64,000 bases of DNA. Origin: Blastopirellula sediminis (GTDB taxonomy: Bacteria; Planctomycetota; Planctomycetia; Pirellulales; Pirellulaceae). A program made the position numbers and the translations under genes. Under the pieces are notes generated by a model. The model ran no database searches. It was not told the DNA's origin and worked only from the letters and a program-made list of their open reading frames with translations. The DNA is taken from positions 2,010,720-2,074,719 of the forward strand of contig NZ_JAJKFT010000010.1 of NCBI RefSeq assembly GCF_020966755.1. Reading direction: 5' to 3'. Below, in pieces: positions 1 through 9,325 of the stretch (positions are counted from its first letter, which is position 1; each line of letters starts with the position of its first letter).

Positions 1-292
1 CGTTCGGCAAGCCGGCGCCGGTCGGACCTCCGGGACGAAACTCGCCGGTCGCCGGATCGACGATGGCGCTCATCGGATTCGATTCGTCCGGCTTGCCTGC
101 TTCGTTGACGCGATAGAAGGTCACTTCGACTTTGCCGACGCCGATCTCAGCGTTAGCGACTTTCAGCAACTCGCCGCCGTTGTGCACTTTGCCGGTGACG
201 GAATGAGCGTCTGACGGCGCTCCTCCACATCCAACGCTAAGAAGGAGACAAGCTCCGCAAATCAGGGTGAGAAAGAAGCCGGGAGTTCTCAC
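1..292 (-). CDS. Small lipoprotein, carboxypeptidase-regulatory-like family (3' part outside window)
   Basis: The gene runs off the left edge, so only the first 97 codons are visible. The start is read as GTG at 292; no in-frame ATG lies just upstream and the SD is weak. The N-terminus is a lipoprotein signal: a hydrophobic run ending in LLLSVGC, a lipobox, so the protein is probably anchored to a membrane. The mature part (SVTGKVHNGGELLKVANAEI and onward) looks like the start of a transthyretin-like or carboxypeptidase-regulatory beta domain. In planctomycetes such proteins often follow DUF1559 prepilin-like genes, as the complete homologue at 46602 in this window does; the upstream neighbour here is an unrelated UPF0316 gene. 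Function unknown. Confidence 0.7.
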   Translation of the reverse strand, partial: MRTPGFFLTLICGACLLLSVGCGGAPSDAHSVTGKVHNGGELLKVANAEIGVGKVEVTFYRVNEAGKPDESNPMSAIVDPATGEFRPGGPTGAGLPN

Positions 293-454
293 GGGTGCGA
301 CTCTCAGAAGGGATGCGCATATCGAAAAGGGTAATTTATTAAAATTTAGTTTATAGGGGGATACCGGAAAAACAATGCCCTTTACGCGCAAAATAGCGTC
401 GGTTTGTTGTGTTTAATTGCAGTCTGATTCGCGCAGGTTGATAGCACGGACCAA

Positions 455-1027
455 CTATTTCATCTTCAAAAACGCTCGCCAGCCGGTCCGGTGCGGGAGC
501 GGAATGTTCAGTCCTTCGTTGTGCGATTGGACCGGTTCGACCGTGTAAAAGAGAGTCGGATCGTTTTCGATCGCGATCTTGAGCAGCCGTTTCAGCTTCC
601 GGCGGTGGCAGTTCATATAGATCAGCAGGACCGGCCCTTCGCGTCCTTCGCCGGTGAAGGTCGTAACTCGCTGCTTCTCTTCCCGGAGCGCTTTGGCGAC
701 TTTCAGTCCGTCATGGGGCGAAATCATCCGGACCACGACGTGGCCGAGAGCGAGAAACCGTTCCAGGCGAATCCCGACTGCGTTTCCCGCGGCGAATCCC
801 CCCGCGTAGGCGAACAGATAGACTGGGTTTTCGCCGATCCCGGAAATGACCTGCGAGATCGCGATCGTCCAGATCAGCACCTCAAAAAAACCAAGGCAAA
901 CCGACAATCCGAGTCGACCCTGCACCACCGAAATGGTGCGCAGCGTGCCGATCGACACGTCGAGAATTCGCGTGCAGAAGATGAAAGCGGCGACGACCCA
1001 AAACGGTTGGTCGGCGAGAAAGTGCAT
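455..1027 (-). CDS. UPF0316 membrane protein (DUF5698 + DUF2179)
   Basis: A 190-residue integral membrane protein. Residues 1-95 hold about three transmembrane segments, including ILDVSIGTLRTISVVQGR, the characteristic N-terminal motif of the UPF0316/DUF5698 family. Residues 100-170 form a soluble domain (VRMISPHDGLKVAKALRE, later LLIYMNCHRRKLKRLLKIA) matching the DUF2179 cytoplasmic domain. The length agrees with the family (about 170-190). The frame is open upstream to a GTG at 1135, but those 36 residues look non-coding and the family begins with the hydrophobic segment, so ATG 1027 is preferred. No convincing SD is seen at either start. The gene is divergent from rlmN. Biochemical function is unknown for the family. 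Confidence 0.8.
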   Translation of the reverse strand: MHFLADQPFWVVAAFIFCTRILDVSIGTLRTISVVQGRLGLSVCLGFFEVLIWTIAISQVISGIGENPVYLFAYAGGFAAGNAVGIRLERFLALGHVVVRMISPHDGLKVAKALREEKQRVTTFTGEGREGPVLLIYMNCHRRKLKRLLKIAIENDPTLFYTVEPVQSHNEGLNIPLPHRTGWRAFLKMK

Positions 1028-1277
1028 GACAGGCTCAGGCAGGAAGCGTTGCTGGGGAAAAGCGAGATTGTCGCGGACATTCGCAACCGCGCTAACCCCA
1101 TTGCCTGAATTCGCGGGAATAACGCAGCTTTTCACCCAGACGCGTGCTCCGCGCTTCCTTGGTTCCCACGCCGATTCGACCTACAATACAGGGTCGTTTG
1201 AGCCAAACTGGGAACCGTCATGAATCTGTCGATCGATCTATCGAAAAGCGCAAAGCCGTCCTGCCGAAAGTGGGGCC

Positions 1278-2345
1278 ATGCTGCATAGCATTCATGACGA
1301 CGTCGCGGTGGAGTCGCTCCGTAAACGCTTGGCCCTCGATCCGCATCGCTTGCGGAGGTTGCGGACGCGACTGCTGAAGCTGCAGGGCTCGGACGCAGAG
1401 GCGCTCGCCGAACTGCCGGCCGATGCGCAACAGGCGTTCGCCAACGAGATCCGCTTTCATGAGCTGACGCTCGATCAGCGGTTCGATTCGCAGTTGGACG
1501 GCGCATCGAAATTGCTCTTCCGCACCAGCGACGGGCTGTTGCTCGAGTCAGTAATCTTGCGGGTCGCGTCAGGGCGGACCGCGCTGTGCGTTTCGTCGCA
1601 GGTCGGCTGCGCGGCGAATTGCGACTTTTGTGCGACCGGCAAAATGGGGATCGCCCGCAGTCTGTCGGCGCCGCAGATCCTTGACCAGGTCGTGCAAGCG
1701 AATCAAATGCTGAAGCCGGAAGGTCGCAAGATTCGCAACATCGTCTTCATGGGGATGGGGGAGCCATTTCACAACGTCGCCGCCGTTCACGAGACGCTCG
1801 AGAAGCTGGTCTCTCCGCTTGGATTTGATCAATCGCCGCGGCGGACGCTCGTTTCGACCGTTGGGTTGCCCAGCGCGATGGTCGAGTTCGCCCGCAAGTT
1901 TCCCGGTGTGAATCTCGCTCTCAGCTTGCACAGCGCGATTCAGTCGCGACGCGAGGAGATCATTCCGCTGGCGGCTAAGTACGACTTGAAAGAGTTGCGT
2001 GCGGCGCTGGAGCAGGTCGCCGCCATCGGCGAGCAGTCGATCATGATTGAGTACCTGATGTTGCGCGGGATTAACGATGGACCGGAAGATCGGGCGGCGC
2101 TGGCCGAGTATCTCCGCGGCTTACCGGTCCATATCAACTTGATTCCCTATAATCGGGTCGATGCGGCGCCGCACCTGGAAGGAACGTCGAAGGAAGAGCG
2201 GGAAGCGTTTGGCGCCGCGCTGCGGGCTGAAGGGTATACCGTCACGATTCGCTATTCGCTGGGCGCTGACGTCGACGCCGCCTGTGGACAGCTGGTGCGT
2301 CGCGAGAATCGCCGAATCGCCGCCGCGGCGACCGCCGCCCAATAA
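1278..2345 (+). CDS. rlmN: 23S rRNA (adenine(2503)-C(2))-methyltransferase, radical SAM
   Basis: The enzyme methylates C2 of A2503 in 23S rRNA (and A37 of some tRNAs in known homologues) by radical SAM chemistry. At 355 residues it has normal length. The [4Fe-4S] motif CxxxCxxC is C111, C115 and C118 inside SSQVGCAANCDFCATG. C104, seven residues before it, corresponds to E. coli C118, and C336 in GADVDAACGQL is the conserved methyl-carrying cysteine, so the catalytic set is complete. The SAM-binding stretch MGMGEPFHN is present. Start ATG 1278 lies 250 bases from the divergent UPF0316 gene. A Cfr-type C8 methylase is possible in principle, but the sequence fits the housekeeping enzyme. Confidence 0.93.
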   Translation: MLHSIHDDVAVESLRKRLALDPHRLRRLRTRLLKLQGSDAEALAELPADAQQAFANEIRFHELTLDQRFDSQLDGASKLLFRTSDGLLLESVILRVASGRTALCVSSQVGCAANCDFCATGKMGIARSLSAPQILDQVVQANQMLKPEGRKIRNIVFMGMGEPFHNVAAVHETLEKLVSPLGFDQSPRRTLVSTVGLPSAMVEFARKFPGVNLALSLHSAIQSRREEIIPLAAKYDLKELRAALEQVAAIGEQSIMIEYLMLRGINDGPEDRAALAEYLRGLPVHINLIPYNRVDAAPHLEGTSKEEREAFGAALRAEGYTVTIRYSLGADVDAACGQLVRRENRRIAAAATAAQ

Positions 2346-2396
2346 CAAGCCGCATCGCCGCCGGCGTGCGCCCGAGAAATGAAGGAAACCGAACTC

Positions 2397-3044
2397 ATGT
2401 CCTACACGTGGAAGTACCCGCTTTATTTAGTCGCTCATGCCGGCGGCTACGCTTCGATCGTCGATCCGCAGGATGAGTCGCGGCAATTGTTGGTCGCACT
2501 CACCTCCGAAGAGAAGGCGCTCGACTTCATGCAGCAGTTCGGGATCCTTGGCGCCCCACGGCAATTGAACAACGACCGTGAGTTCGCCTGGCTGCTGGAG
2601 AGTTTGCGGGCTCCCGTGACGATGGTCTGTTTCGATCCCGATCCGCTCGAAAACGATGTGAACGCCGCCTGGACGGCGACGGTCGAGACGTTGCTCAACG
2701 ATCGACTCGAAGTCGATTACTCGCCCTGGAATTACCCAGTGTTCTTGCTGCGGCAGGAGACCGGTTTCAGTTCGATCGTCGGTCTGGACGTGGAAGGAAA
2801 TGAGGTGGTGGTCCTCTGCCTCTTTTCCAATAGCCAGTTGGCGGATGAGTATTTAATCAAGACCGGCGACGCCGGCGTGATTGAGACGCTCGAAACGATG
2901 GCCCAGACGCGCGAAATCATGGAGATGCTCCGCGAAGATATCGCTGCGGTGGCGGTCGATCCAGAGGTTCGTGAGTCGGAGCGAGTCGCGAGTCACTGCA
3001 TTAGCGTGGAAACGCTATTGAATAAGTACCTGATTCGAGCCTGA
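2397..3044 (+). CDS. Hypothetical protein made of two duplicated domains
   Basis: A 215-residue soluble acidic protein of unrecognised family. The sequence is an internal duplication. The first half begins WKYPLYLVAHAGGYASIV and ends VETLLNDRL; the second begins WNYPVFLLRQETGFSSIV and ends VETLLNKYL, giving two units of about 104 residues. Each unit alternates beta strands and helices. There is no signal peptide or membrane segment, so it is probably cytoplasmic. ATG 2397 is chosen because AAGGAA sits 9 bases upstream; an in-frame ATG at 2379 would add six residues. It follows rlmN by 51 bases and may be cotranscribed. A resemblance to SseB-like folds is possible but unproven. Confidence 0.7.
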   Translation: MSYTWKYPLYLVAHAGGYASIVDPQDESRQLLVALTSEEKALDFMQQFGILGAPRQLNNDREFAWLLESLRAPVTMVCFDPDPLENDVNAAWTATVETLLNDRLEVDYSPWNYPVFLLRQETGFSSIVGLDVEGNEVVVLCLFSNSQLADEYLIKTGDAGVIETLETMAQTREIMEMLREDIAAVAVDPEVRESERVASHCISVETLLNKYLIRA

Positions 3045-3524
3045 CGAGGGGCTGCTAAATGCTTGGGCATGCGCCTTTGCGCAAAGTGAAAACCTAAAAT
3101 AAATTGTAAAAGATGTTTCTTAGGGGCTTTGGTTGGTTAAAATTCCCTTCAGGCGGTTAATTTTCGGTTTTGTGGGAAAATATCGGGCATCCGCAGGTCA
3201 ATAAACGCCCAATTTCTATGGCGGCAGATTCCTTCTTAATGCCAGGCAGCGGCAAGCCATTTTCCACAGCCAGATATTTGGGCAGTAATTCGCGCAAAAT
3301 TCCCCGATTCTTTTGCGGTTAGTCGTTTTCTGCGGTCGCTAGCACGCAAACAAACGGCAATCATCGTTCCGCCCCATTTGTCATGATGACGCTCGTTCGC
3401 TGGGCGCCCCAAAAACCAGCGAATGCCTGCCGAGTAAGTCATCGGGTTTCCACACGATTCCCCATCGTCGCTGGAACCCACGCGAAACCCAATCGCGACC
3501 TAACAGCACCAAGGGGCTGGAACA
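3045..3524. other. Intergenic region, AT-richer than its flanks
   Basis: There are 480 bases between two genes on the plus strand. Bases 3085-3240 are clearly AT-richer than the surroundings and could carry the promoter of the exported protein at 3525. No convincing gene, tRNA or strong hairpin was found. The short open frames here lack plausible protein character. Confidence 0.5.
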
Positions 3525-4067
3525 ATGTTGAAGAGAATGAAGAAGGTCACGCTGCAAACCTGGATTGCGGCCGCGTTGCTACTGTTGTTGGCGGCGCCGA
3601 TGTACGGAGACCATGTTCTTCGCGCGGCTCGTCGCATCTCGCTCGTGCATGAGTACCAACAATCGTTGCCGGGCAAGTCGGGGCGATTCCAACTCGACAT
3701 CGACGAAGAGTATCACTGGTGCGACGGCAGCCAGGGACGCGTCCTGGTCTTCAGCCATGTCGATCCTAGCGGCAGCGGCAATCAACATCGTCAGGTTGTG
3801 TTGACCGACCTGGATTACGTCTCTCAAGGCGCCTACCAACTCGACGTCGCGGGCAAGCTCGCCGGCGTTTCTTTAATTCCACGCATCCACCCGGTCGTGG
3901 AGATTGTGGTTGAAGATGGCCCGAACCACATCCATTCGGTTCATTTTCGCCTGACTCCGCACGGAGTCGAGCAAGCGTATCGAGACGACTTCCCCGCTCC
4001 CTCGCAGTTTGATCCCACCTATGGCGACGTCGTCACGGCGTCGGCCTCCCCCGATTTTTCCTCCTAG
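3525..4067 (+). CDS. Exported protein of unknown function, paralogue 1
   Basis: A 180-residue protein with a short basic N-terminus and a hydrophobic segment (residues 12-27, ending APMYGD) that is either an uncleaved anchor or a signal peptide. The rest is probably extracytoplasmic and beta-rich. It is clearly paralogous to the next gene: both share the N-terminal anchor followed by a GDxxLxxxRR motif, and a core of the form R-[QH]-V-V-x-L-T-D leading to a Y-x-x-x-x-x-G stretch and a P-x-x-E-[IV]-V motif. Start ATG 3525 is supported by AAGGGG ten bases upstream. No catalytic motif was recognised. The two genes are separated by 59 bases and probably form one transcription unit. Confidence 0.65.
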   Translation: MLKRMKKVTLQTWIAAALLLLLAAPMYGDHVLRAARRISLVHEYQQSLPGKSGRFQLDIDEEYHWCDGSQGRVLVFSHVDPSGSGNQHRQVVLTDLDYVSQGAYQLDVAGKLAGVSLIPRIHPVVEIVVEDGPNHIHSVHFRLTPHGVEQAYRDDFPAPSQFDPTYGDVVTASASPDFSS

Positions 4068-4126
4068 ACCGATCCCACCTTACTAAGACCTCCCGGAACA
4101 GAGATCCCAGAAAGTTGGCAAGTACT

Positions 4127-4663
4127 ATGAACGAACAGAAGAAGACTCCGAATTGGATTGCGACGATGTTGGCCGCGGTGATGTTGGCTGTCCTCGCGTA
4201 TCCGCTGTACGGCGATAACGCCTTGTGGATTGTCCGCCGCACCTGCATGGTTGAAGGCTATCAACGTCCTGAAGGGCTGTGGCAACGCGATTACTCGCTC
4301 GTCGCCGAACGCGACGTCGTCATGAAAGGGGGCGGAGAGCGCAAAATGCTGCTGTTCGCTTCGGAAGCGGATCAAACCAAGCCGGTTGAAGCGACCAAGC
4401 GTCACGTCGTCGTGCTGACCGATCCCGCCTTTCACGAAGCGGCGAGCTACGAAGTGGAATTCAGCGGTCCGATCTTCCGCGCCACGGTCCTGCCGCACCG
4501 CGAACCGATCTTCGAAGTGGTTTGCCACGGCGAAGGGGGCGTTGGTCTGGTTTGCCAGCGATTCCTGCTCGGCCGCCAAGGTGTGAAGAAGATCTTCCCG
4601 GAAGTCCGCGCTTCTAACGAGGCGATTACTGCGACTCTCCCGGCGATGGGATCTGGCGCGTAA
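4127..4663 (+). CDS. Exported protein of unknown function, paralogue 2
   Basis: A 178-residue protein paralogous to the gene just upstream. Its N-terminal anchor (WIATMLAAVMLAVLAYPLYG) is followed by the same GDxxLxxxRR motif, and the central part carries RHVVVLTDPAF and EPIFEVVCHGEG at positions equivalent to the first copy. ATG 4127 is used; an in-frame TTG at 4115 gives only four more residues. The last 38 bases overlap the 3' end of the convergent coiled-coil gene, which is unusual and leaves no room for a terminator between them. Function unknown; the duplication suggests a pair acting together at the envelope. Confidence 0.65.
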   Translation: MNEQKKTPNWIATMLAAVMLAVLAYPLYGDNALWIVRRTCMVEGYQRPEGLWQRDYSLVAERDVVMKGGGERKMLLFASEADQTKPVEATKRHVVVLTDPAFHEAASYEVEFSGPIFRATVLPHREPIFEVVCHGEGGVGLVCQRFLLGRQGVKKIFPEVRASNEAITATLPAMGSGA

Positions 4664-5639
4664 GGGTCGCGCCGAGGTAGCTTGAACCGGTGCGCTCGAC
4701 AGGGGGTTCGCCGGTCAGGACCAACGTATTGCGATTGATCGCCGTCCAAACGAAGCCGGTTAAACGCTTGTCGTCCGGCTTTGTGATCATCAGCTTTCCG
4801 CCGCTCGCTTTGTAGATGCCGGCCATGTTTAGCTTCGGACGGACAAGCTTGAATTGGTCGTCGCCGGTCTCTTTGATGACGATCTGGTGCTCGGCGCCCA
4901 GGGGCAGCGTCATCAGCCACTGGCCTGCAAAGTCGAGCGGCTCTTTCGGCTTCCAGTCAAGCGAGAGCGATTCTTCCTGCTTCTTCGCTTTTACAACCTT
5001 CGGTTGTTTCGCTTCGGCGATCACCAGCGGTTTGGCCGGCGTCTTTTCGGCCCGATCGATTGCGGCGCTATTCTTATCGACGCGAATGTCGAGTCTTTCC
5101 AGGCGCTCAAGCAATTCCGGAACAAACTTCGGCGGCAGTTCGCTGGCGTTCGCGCGCTCGATCGCCGCGCTGTTCCGTTCGACTCGTTCGTTGATCTTCG
5201 TCAGACGCTCAAGCAACTCCGGAAGAAACTTTGGCGGCAGTTCGCTTGCCGCGGCACGGTCGATTGCGGCGCTGTTCTTTTCGACTCGTCCATGGATTCG
5301 CTGCAGGCCTTCCCGCAGATCCTCCATCACCTTGGGCGGAACCGTTTGAGACTGCGTGCGTTCAATTGCGGCGCTGTTCTGGTCAATGCGCATGTTGAGC
5401 TTCGCCATTCCTTCGAGCAGTTCCGCCATGACTTTCGGCGGAATCGCTTGCGACTGGGCGCGTTCGATTTCGGCGTTGTTTTTGTCGGTCTGAGCCTCGA
5501 CTCGTTCCAGCCTCGCTTCCAAGCGGCGGATCTGCGCGATCAGTCCGTCGATCAAGCCTTCGCCGGGCTCTTCGCCGCGTACCGGGGCCGTTAACGTAAG
5601 GGTCGATGCGCAGACAAGCGCGATCCAGAAGCGTGACAT
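4626..5639 (-). CDS. Secreted coiled-coil protein with 34-residue tandem repeats
   Basis: A 337-residue protein with a cleavable signal peptide (residues 1-22, ending APVRGEE). Residues 30-200 are a helical coiled coil built from repeats of exactly 34 residues (102 bases), of the form R[IV]-x-x-NSAAI[ED]R ... PPK ... ELLE-x-L. Three full copies, one divergent N-terminal copy and one partial C-terminal copy are visible, and the repetition is also obvious in the DNA. A Lys/Ala linker follows, then a C-terminal beta-rich domain (residues 245-330) beginning DFAGQWLMTLPLG, which looks like a small lipocalin- or META-like barrel. Possibly a periplasmic spacer or binding protein. No family name can be given with confidence. 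Confidence 0.7.
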   Translation of the reverse strand: MSRFWIALVCASTLTLTAPVRGEEPGEGLIDGLIAQIRRLEARLERVEAQTDKNNAEIERAQSQAIPPKVMAELLEGMAKLNMRIDQNSAAIERTQSQTVPPKVMEDLREGLQRIHGRVEKNSAAIDRAAASELPPKFLPELLERLTKINERVERNSAAIERANASELPPKFVPELLERLERLDIRVDKNSAAIDRAEKTPAKPLVIAEAKQPKVVKAKKQEESLSLDWKPKEPLDFAGQWLMTLPLGAEHQIVIKETGDDQFKLVRPKLNMAGIYKASGGKLMITKPDDKRLTGFVWTAINRNTLVLTGEPPVERTGSSYLGATLTRQIPSPGESQ

Positions 5640-5684
5640 GGGCGTAATCCTTCGTGGTGCAAGCGAAGCGGGGCCAGACGACAG

Positions 5685-7577
5685 CTACTTATCGTAGTCG
5701 GTTAGCTCACGCGGGGGAAACGCCGCTCGCAGGGCATTCAGTACGACCACCACGTCGATCACCTCTTGCGAAATTGCCCCCGCCACAGGTGGCAGCCAGC
5801 CGGCGGCGGCGATCAACATTCCGATCATGCTCAGGGCGATCCCGCCGACCGCGCTTTCCAAAGCGATTCGCCGCATTCGGCGACCGATATGGAGCAGCTT
5901 GTCGACTGTTTCGAGCGAACTGTCGAGAACTACGACCGCCGCCGCTTCAGTGGTCACGTCGCTGTTTTGTCCGAACGCCACGCCGACGGTAGCGGTCGCC
6001 AAAGCGGGGGCGTCGTTGATGCCGTCGCCGACAAACAGCGTATCGGCGGTGGCCGTTTCGCGGCGAACCAACTCCAGCTTTTCTTCCGGCGTCTGGTTGA
6101 AGTGGACCTCAGTGATGCCAACCTGCTCGGCGAGGAACTTCGCTTCCGACTCGCGGTCGCCGGTGACCAGCATCAATTTTTCGATGTTGTGGCGCGGGCC
6201 GAGATGGTCGATGAACCGCTTCCCTTCGCGGCGCGGAGCGTCGCGGAAGAAATAAACCGCGGCCAATTTCTCATCGACCAGGATCACGCATTCCAGCCCG
6301 CCATGTTGCTCGGGAAGCGCTGCGTCGGGCTGTTGTTTCAGCAGCAGTTTGCGGCTGGTGATCCAGACGTTGCGACCATGAACGATCCCGCGCATCCCTT
6401 CGCCGGGACGTTCGCTCACTTCGGTTACGTCGTACACGGCGACCGCCGCCGCTCCCGCTTCTCTCTGAATCGCTTCGGCGAGCGGATGTTTCGAGTAGCG
6501 TTCCAAGCTGGCGACCAGCGCCAACGTCTCCAGGGGATCGGCCTCTTCCGGCGTCCATTGTTCATAAATGCGAGGTTCGCCGTAGGTCAGCGTTCCGGTC
6601 TTGTCGAATATCACCGTGCGGCAGCGATCGATTCCTTCCAGCGCCGCCGGGATGCGGATGATAATCCCCATCTGCGCCGCCAGCGAAATCGATCCGATAA
6701 TCGCCACCGGAATCGCGATCAGCAAAGGGCAGGGGGTTGCAACGACGATCACCGCCAAAAAGCGGGTCGCTTCGCCACTCAGGTACCACGCGATTCCCGC
6801 AACGATCAGCGCCAGCGGCGTGTAGAAAGCGCCCAGCTGATCGGCCAGACGACGCATGCGCGGCCGCTGCTGCTCCGCCTTTAGCATCACTTCCATGATC
6901 TTGGCGTAGCGGGAGTCGACCGCTTGGCGTTCCGCTTGGATCGTCAGGGCGCCATCGCCGTTGACGGCGCCTGACATGACGCTCACGCCGGGCGTTTTTG
7001 ACATCATGTAGGGTTCGCCGGTGAGGTACGATTCGTCCATGACGCTGTGCCCTTCGATGACGACGCCGTCGACCGGACAGACTTCGTGCGGAAGGATGAC
7101 GAGGATATCTCCCACCTCAATCGCGTTGACCGCAACATCTTCTAGTTCAGAGTCGTTGCGACGATGAGCGACCGAAGGGAGGCGTTTGGCCAGCGCCTTC
7201 AATACGGCTGACGCTCGACCAACGGCGAACGATTCGAGCGCCTCGCCGCCGGAGAGCATCAGCACGACGATTGATCCGGCCAAGTACTCTTCCAGTAGCG
7301 CTGACGAAACGATCGAGATGCCGGCCAGCAGGTCGGCGCCGAATTCGAGATGGACGACCTTATCAAGCAGTTCCAAGATCAGCGGGATTCCGCCGACCGC
7401 GAGCGTGATCCAGAGCGGAAGGTTGAAAGTCGTCGGCGAGACGCTCATCCCGAACCGCAGCACCAAGTGAATAGCGATGCCAATAATCGCTAGCACTGCG
7501 ATTGCTAATTGTCGGCGAAGCCAAAGTCGACGCCAGATCGAGACTTCGGGCGATGGCGTCGTTGCAGGTGCGGTCAT
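5685..7577 (-). CDS. Metal-transporting P1B-type ATPase with TPCP motif
   Basis: A 630-residue heavy-metal P-type ATPase that exports a metal cation at the expense of ATP. It has the phosphatase motif TGEP (186-189), phosphorylation motif DKTGT (325-329), and hinge GDGIND (517-522). The metal-binding helix carries TPCP (281-284) instead of CPC, and the last helix has QEVID (604-608) followed by NALR. From recalled literature, TPCP with QExxD marks the P1B-5 group, linked to Ni, Co or Fe. There is no N-terminal HMA domain, and the two extra N-terminal helices are reduced, as in short P1B pumps. The substrate is therefore uncertain. No metal regulator is adjacent. Start ATG 7577 has no clear SD. 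Confidence 0.85.
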   Translation of the reverse strand: MTAPATTPSPEVSIWRRLWLRRQLAIAVLAIIGIAIHLVLRFGMSVSPTTFNLPLWITLAVGGIPLILELLDKVVHLEFGADLLAGISIVSSALLEEYLAGSIVVLMLSGGEALESFAVGRASAVLKALAKRLPSVAHRRNDSELEDVAVNAIEVGDILVILPHEVCPVDGVVIEGHSVMDESYLTGEPYMMSKTPGVSVMSGAVNGDGALTIQAERQAVDSRYAKIMEVMLKAEQQRPRMRRLADQLGAFYTPLALIVAGIAWYLSGEATRFLAVIVVATPCPLLIAIPVAIIGSISLAAQMGIIIRIPAALEGIDRCRTVIFDKTGTLTYGEPRIYEQWTPEEADPLETLALVASLERYSKHPLAEAIQREAGAAAVAVYDVTEVSERPGEGMRGIVHGRNVWITSRKLLLKQQPDAALPEQHGGLECVILVDEKLAAVYFFRDAPRREGKRFIDHLGPRHNIEKLMLVTGDRESEAKFLAEQVGITEVHFNQTPEEKLELVRRETATADTLFVGDGINDAPALATATVGVAFGQNSDVTTEAAAVVVLDSSLETVDKLLHIGRRMRRIALESAVGGIALSMIGMLIAAAGWLPPVAGAISQEVIDVVVVLNALRAAFPPRELTDYDK

Positions 7578-7764
7578 TGGTGTACGTCAAGGAATGCGCT
7601 GTCAGAAAATGTTTGCTCTAGTCTAGCGAATCCCTGGAGGTCACGGCTTTACCAGTTGCGTGGTACTGGGTGGAGAAATTCCCCCCAATTCGTTCGCATA
7701 CGCAAGATGATCCGCTAGAATGCGGGAGTGTCGCACCCATCTCCTCTTTCCCCGTTGTTGCGCC

Positions 7765-9312
7765 ATGTTGTGTCGTTCGCTCATCTGCCTGGCGATGTTG
7801 TCGTCGTTGTTTCTTGCAGCGGGGGCGGTTGCCGAAGATGCGCAAGACCGCTCCGCCCAGATGACGGCCCGGATTGATCAGCTGCTGCTTGAGCGACTGA
7901 AAGAGGAAGGGGTAGAGCCGGCGCCTCCGGCCGACGATGGTGAGTTCCTCCGCCGTGCTTATCTCGATCTAAACGGCGCGATCCCGCCGGTGGCGATCAC
8001 GCGCGATTACCTGGCCGACAGCTCGCCCGAAAAGCGTCGTCAGTTGATCGATCGGTTGTTGGCTTCGCCGGCGTTCGCATCGCATCTGGCCAGTACATGG
8101 CGCGAAGTGATCTTGAAGCCGACGGAAGACTTTCAGCAGTTGCAAAACCAATTCGCGCTCCAGTCTTGGCTGCGGGAACAGTTCTCGGAGAATGCTCGCT
8201 ACGATCGCATCGTCGAGCAGTTCATCACCGCCAGCAGCGAGCGAGACGGTCCGGTCTACTTCTACGACGCTCTCGACCTGAAGCCGGAGCAGTTGGCGGC
8301 CGAGACGTCGCGGATTTTTCTCGGACTTCATATTCAGTGTGCCGAGTGTCACGATCATCCGTTCGACTCGTGGAAGCAGCGTGACTTTTGGGGCTACGCC
8401 GCCTTCTTCGCGCAAGTGGAACGCCAAAACGAAAACATGGGGCGGATCTCGATTCGTGATCGCGAGTCGGGCGAAGTGAAGATTCCGGAGTCGGAAGATA
8501 CGGTCTCTCCTCTGTATCCCGGCGGTGGCGTTCCGAGCGATCGCTTTGGCGGTTCGCGCCGGCAGAAGCTCGCCGTTTGGATGGTCGCTCGCGATAACCC
8601 TTACACCGCGCGGCGTGCGGTGAATTGGGCTTGGGCTCATCTCTTTGGGCGGGGACTGGTCGAACCGGTCGATGATCTCTCGCCGATCAATCCGCCGAGT
8701 CACCCGGAGCTGATGGACGAGCTGACGGAATACTTTGTCGAGTCGGGCTTTGATTTACGGCAGCTTCTGCGAACGATCGCGCTGACCGATGCGTACGCTC
8801 GCAGCAGCCAAAACGTCGAGGGTCAGCGGCCGGAACTGTTCGCCAACGTGGCGATCAAGTCCCTCTCGCCGGAGCAGTTGTATGACAGCGTGCTTCGCCT
8901 TGGTTTGATCAAAGAGCCGACGAATGATCAGAATGGCCAGCCGGCTCAGTTCTTCGATCAATCGCAACAGCGGCTGCAATTTGTCGCCCGGATGCGAACC
9001 GTGTCGCTGGATCGGACCGACTTCGAGACCGGCGCCCCGCAGGCGTTGGCTTTGATGAACGGCCCGCCGGTTTCGTTGGCGACAGCGCCGGAGACAAGCG
9101 GGTTCTTAAAGTCGCTCGAAGCGCCGTTCTTCAGCGATGAGCAGCGAGTCGAGTTGATCGCGCTCGCCGCTTACTCTCGACGACCAACCGACGAAGAGCA
9201 AAAGCGCTTTGGCGACTATTTGGCGGCCGCTTCCCCCGGCGGAAAGAAACAGGCGCTCGGCGATTTGCTCTGGGCAGTCGCCGCCAGCGCGGAATTCATG
9301 CTCAATCATTAA
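7765..9312 (+). CDS. DUF1549/DUF1553 planctomycete secreted protein
   Basis: A 515-residue exported protein of the planctomycete-enriched DUF1549-DUF1553 type. Residues 1-24 are a signal peptide. The DUF1549 part (about 30-220) contains FLRRAYLDLNG near its start and CAECHDHPFDSWKQ at its end, including a CxxCH that could bind a haem or metal. The C-terminal half (NPYTARRAVNWAWAHLFGRG, then HPELMDELTEYF) is DUF1553. It lacks the extra cytochrome c domain many relatives have. ATG 7765 is chosen because the signal peptide begins there; an upstream ATG at 7720 adds 15 residues that spoil it. It is followed after 13 bases by a DUF1501 gene, the usual operon partner. The biochemical role is unknown, though the pair is often linked to polymer degradation. 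Confidence 0.88.
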   Translation: MLCRSLICLAMLSSLFLAAGAVAEDAQDRSAQMTARIDQLLLERLKEEGVEPAPPADDGEFLRRAYLDLNGAIPPVAITRDYLADSSPEKRRQLIDRLLASPAFASHLASTWREVILKPTEDFQQLQNQFALQSWLREQFSENARYDRIVEQFITASSERDGPVYFYDALDLKPEQLAAETSRIFLGLHIQCAECHDHPFDSWKQRDFWGYAAFFAQVERQNENMGRISIRDRESGEVKIPESEDTVSPLYPGGGVPSDRFGGSRRQKLAVWMVARDNPYTARRAVNWAWAHLFGRGLVEPVDDLSPINPPSHPELMDELTEYFVESGFDLRQLLRTIALTDAYARSSQNVEGQRPELFANVAIKSLSPEQLYDSVLRLGLIKEPTNDQNGQPAQFFDQSQQRLQFVARMRTVSLDRTDFETGAPQALALMNGPPVSLATAPETSGFLKSLEAPFFSDEQRVELIALAAYSRRPTDEEQKRFGDYLAAASPGGKKQALGDLLWAVAASAEFMLNH

Positions 9313-9325
9313 CAAGAGAACTGCG

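Noticed and set aside
491-1108. 205-codon plus-strand frame
   Set aside because: It is antisense to the UPF0316 gene, whose membrane segments and family motif are clear.
4854-5594. 246-codon plus-strand frame with repeats
   Set aside because: Its periodicity mirrors the 34-residue repeats of the opposite-strand coiled-coil gene, which has a signal peptide.
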